Notes under the pieces: generated by a model | The model's database searches: none | What the model saw: only the letters and a program-made list of their open reading frames with translations | Told to the model about the DNA's origin: nothing | NCBI GenBank assembly: GCA_036872755.1 | Contig: JAVHNS010000007.1 | Coordinates: 1,488,001-1,552,000, forward strand | DNA length: 64,000 bases | Direction of reading: 5' to 3' | Source of the DNA: Orbilia blumenaviensis | Taxonomy: Eukaryota > Ascomycota > Orbiliomycetes > Orbiliales > Orbiliaceae | Shown: positions 62,879 through 64,000 of the stretch, in pieces | Layout: every line of letters begins with the position of its first letter | Numbering within the stretch: the stretch's first letter is position 1 | Made by a program: the position numbers and the translations under genes

Positions 62879-64000
62879 CGTGCCTGTTGGCCTCTGGCGC
62901 GAACGTCTTGGAAAAGATAAATGGGGGGGTTTGGGGTCGTGGTTTGCAGGTCACGATGGTGATGAGGTTGTCGGTATGGATGGAGCGATGATGTTTGATG
63001 TTTGGGGGAGAGGGGTGATGGGGGTGATGGGGAGAGGAGATCCAATATGTAGAAAGGTCTTTCTTTTTTTTTTTTTTTTTCCTTTTAAATTTTTTAATTT
63101 TTTTTTTTCCTTCCTTCCTCCAACGTCAGGCACGAATTGTCGTGGATTTCTGGCGCAAACGATCTGCTGTCGAGGACAGTAAGAGAGGGGCTTGCCCTTT
63201 ATTCTATCCAAGCTAGATGGCGATACGTGTTGTTGAAGCCTTGGACAGGGACTGTCGACGATAGTGGGTCCTATGAGTGTCGGTGGGCCTAAGGCAGTGA
63301 TGACGATGGCGATGGATAAATGGGTGAAGAGGCAAATCAGATGCCCCTTTCTTGAAAACTCAAACAAACGGCAAAGGACACAGTCGAAATAGTCGTACTC
63401 TCTCTCAGGGACCGATGACAAATTAGATATGATCCTCTAGGCCCCCCTTGGTATGAAGAGCCTCAGGCGGTCGGAGATATTAAAATATGTATGGGGGGTA
63501 GCGGGAGCGTCGGTGGGAACAGTGAACGGGCGATGAGTGGACGTTGTTGGAGTAGAAACAGCGTTGCGGTGGTTGCTGTGCTGTTGTTGTTTACATTTCG
63601 CGGCCCAGAAAGGAAACCGCAAAACAAAATGTGTGTGGCTGGGAGACAACACATTTTAATTTGCCCATCGTGCCAGCCTCCTGATTTGTGGCAGAGGCTT
63701 TGTCTTGGCATTTCCCTATGTTTAGCCCGGATGGAGCCATGGATGAGAGAGGTTGGCGACTAGATATAGTCGTGCCTTGCATTTGCAATTGGTGCAATTT
63801 GACTGCCTTTCTCAGATAGCCGGCTGGGGAAACCTGGTAACAGCGCTGTTAGCCAAGTGCCTCTTCTATGCCTTGCAGCCAAGGTTCAAAATAGCAGCTG
63901 GGAGTGTATGGTGCTTACCTGGTCGACGCCGGCTTGTGCATGCACGAAAATGGTAGCTGGTGGCCCAACTAGCCCAATGATATTGGGTACATCTAGGTAT
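62879..64000. other. Right-edge intergenic / orphan gene upstream region
   Basis: T17 at 63064-63080 and a further T-rich run follow about 200 bp upstream of the orphan ATG. A minus-strand frame of 156 codons (62951-63421) has no ATG start and crosses these runs. No other gene recognised. Confidence 0.5.
63064..63080. repeat. Poly(dT) tract, 17 nt (A17 on the orphan sense strand)
   Basis: Uninterrupted T run, about 190-200 bp upstream of the orphan gene start. Confidence 0.85.

Noticed and set aside
62951..63421. 156-codon minus-strand frame upstream of the orphan gene
   Set aside because: No ATG, crosses T/A runs, no domain; looks like non-coding leader or promoter.

Overview
The window is nuclear DNA of a filamentous ascomycete (Pezizomycotina). 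Genes carry many short introns (about 50-230 nt, one of 691 nt) with GT(A/G)NGT donors and (C/T)AG acceptors. One gene encodes a SAT4/PTH11-like rhodopsin-domain membrane protein, a family typical of filamentous ascomycetes, and housekeeping genes sit on both strands without operons. The short TMA7 form hints at an early-diverging class such as Orbiliomycetes or Pezizomycetes, but that is a weak impression from memory.

Eighteen protein genes are supported; sixteen are identified confidently by family. From left to right: a rhodopsin-domain membrane protein (843-2502, +), a GST-like protein (3430-4557, +), a FabG-like SDR (5576-7053, +), mitochondrial ribosomal protein mL40 (7780-8387, +), retromer VPS35 (8820-11968, -), a two-RRM SR splicing factor (13081-15345, -), galactokinase (16838-18731, -), acetolactate synthase ILV2 (20427-22860, +), ATP synthase subunit H/ATP14 (23791-24388, -), TFIIB (25388-26488, +), a TFIIIC WD-repeat subunit (28012-30282, -), a RING-CH membrane E3 ligase (30969-32412, +), a Ran1/Ksp1-like kinase (42472-43732, +), Prp4 kinase (54033-56846, -), TMA7 (57531-58012, +), an Izh/PAQR receptor (58338-59703, -) and a nuclear-looking Cdk-substrate-like orphan (61692-62878, -). 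An 88-codon open frame directly continues TFIIB past its stop.

Gene models were assembled by hand; every exon chain given keeps frame to the stop. The left 32 kb and right 10 kb are gene-dense. The middle, 32.4-54.0 kb, is a gene desert of about 21.6 kb containing one gene, the Ran1-like kinase, with roughly 10 kb of non-coding DNA on each side. I see no transposase, reverse transcriptase, LTR, tRNA or rRNA in it, only poly(A) runs, microsatellites and several perfect palindromes or hairpins.

Functional themes are housekeeping: transcription (TFIIB, TFIIIC), splicing (SR protein, Prp4), mitochondria (mL40, ATP14, ILV2), endosomal recycling (VPS35), ubiquitylation and carbon/amino-acid metabolism. 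Points most worth following: the in-frame open extension after TFIIB with a possible 120-nt in-frame optional intron; a 6-nt microexon, a GC-AG intron and a 691-nt intron splitting the SWQDLKD signature in the SR gene; Thr in place of the usual Ala at a herbicide-site position of ILV2; the kinase desert and its palindrome cluster; and the orphan with many Cdk sites and RxLF-type motifs.
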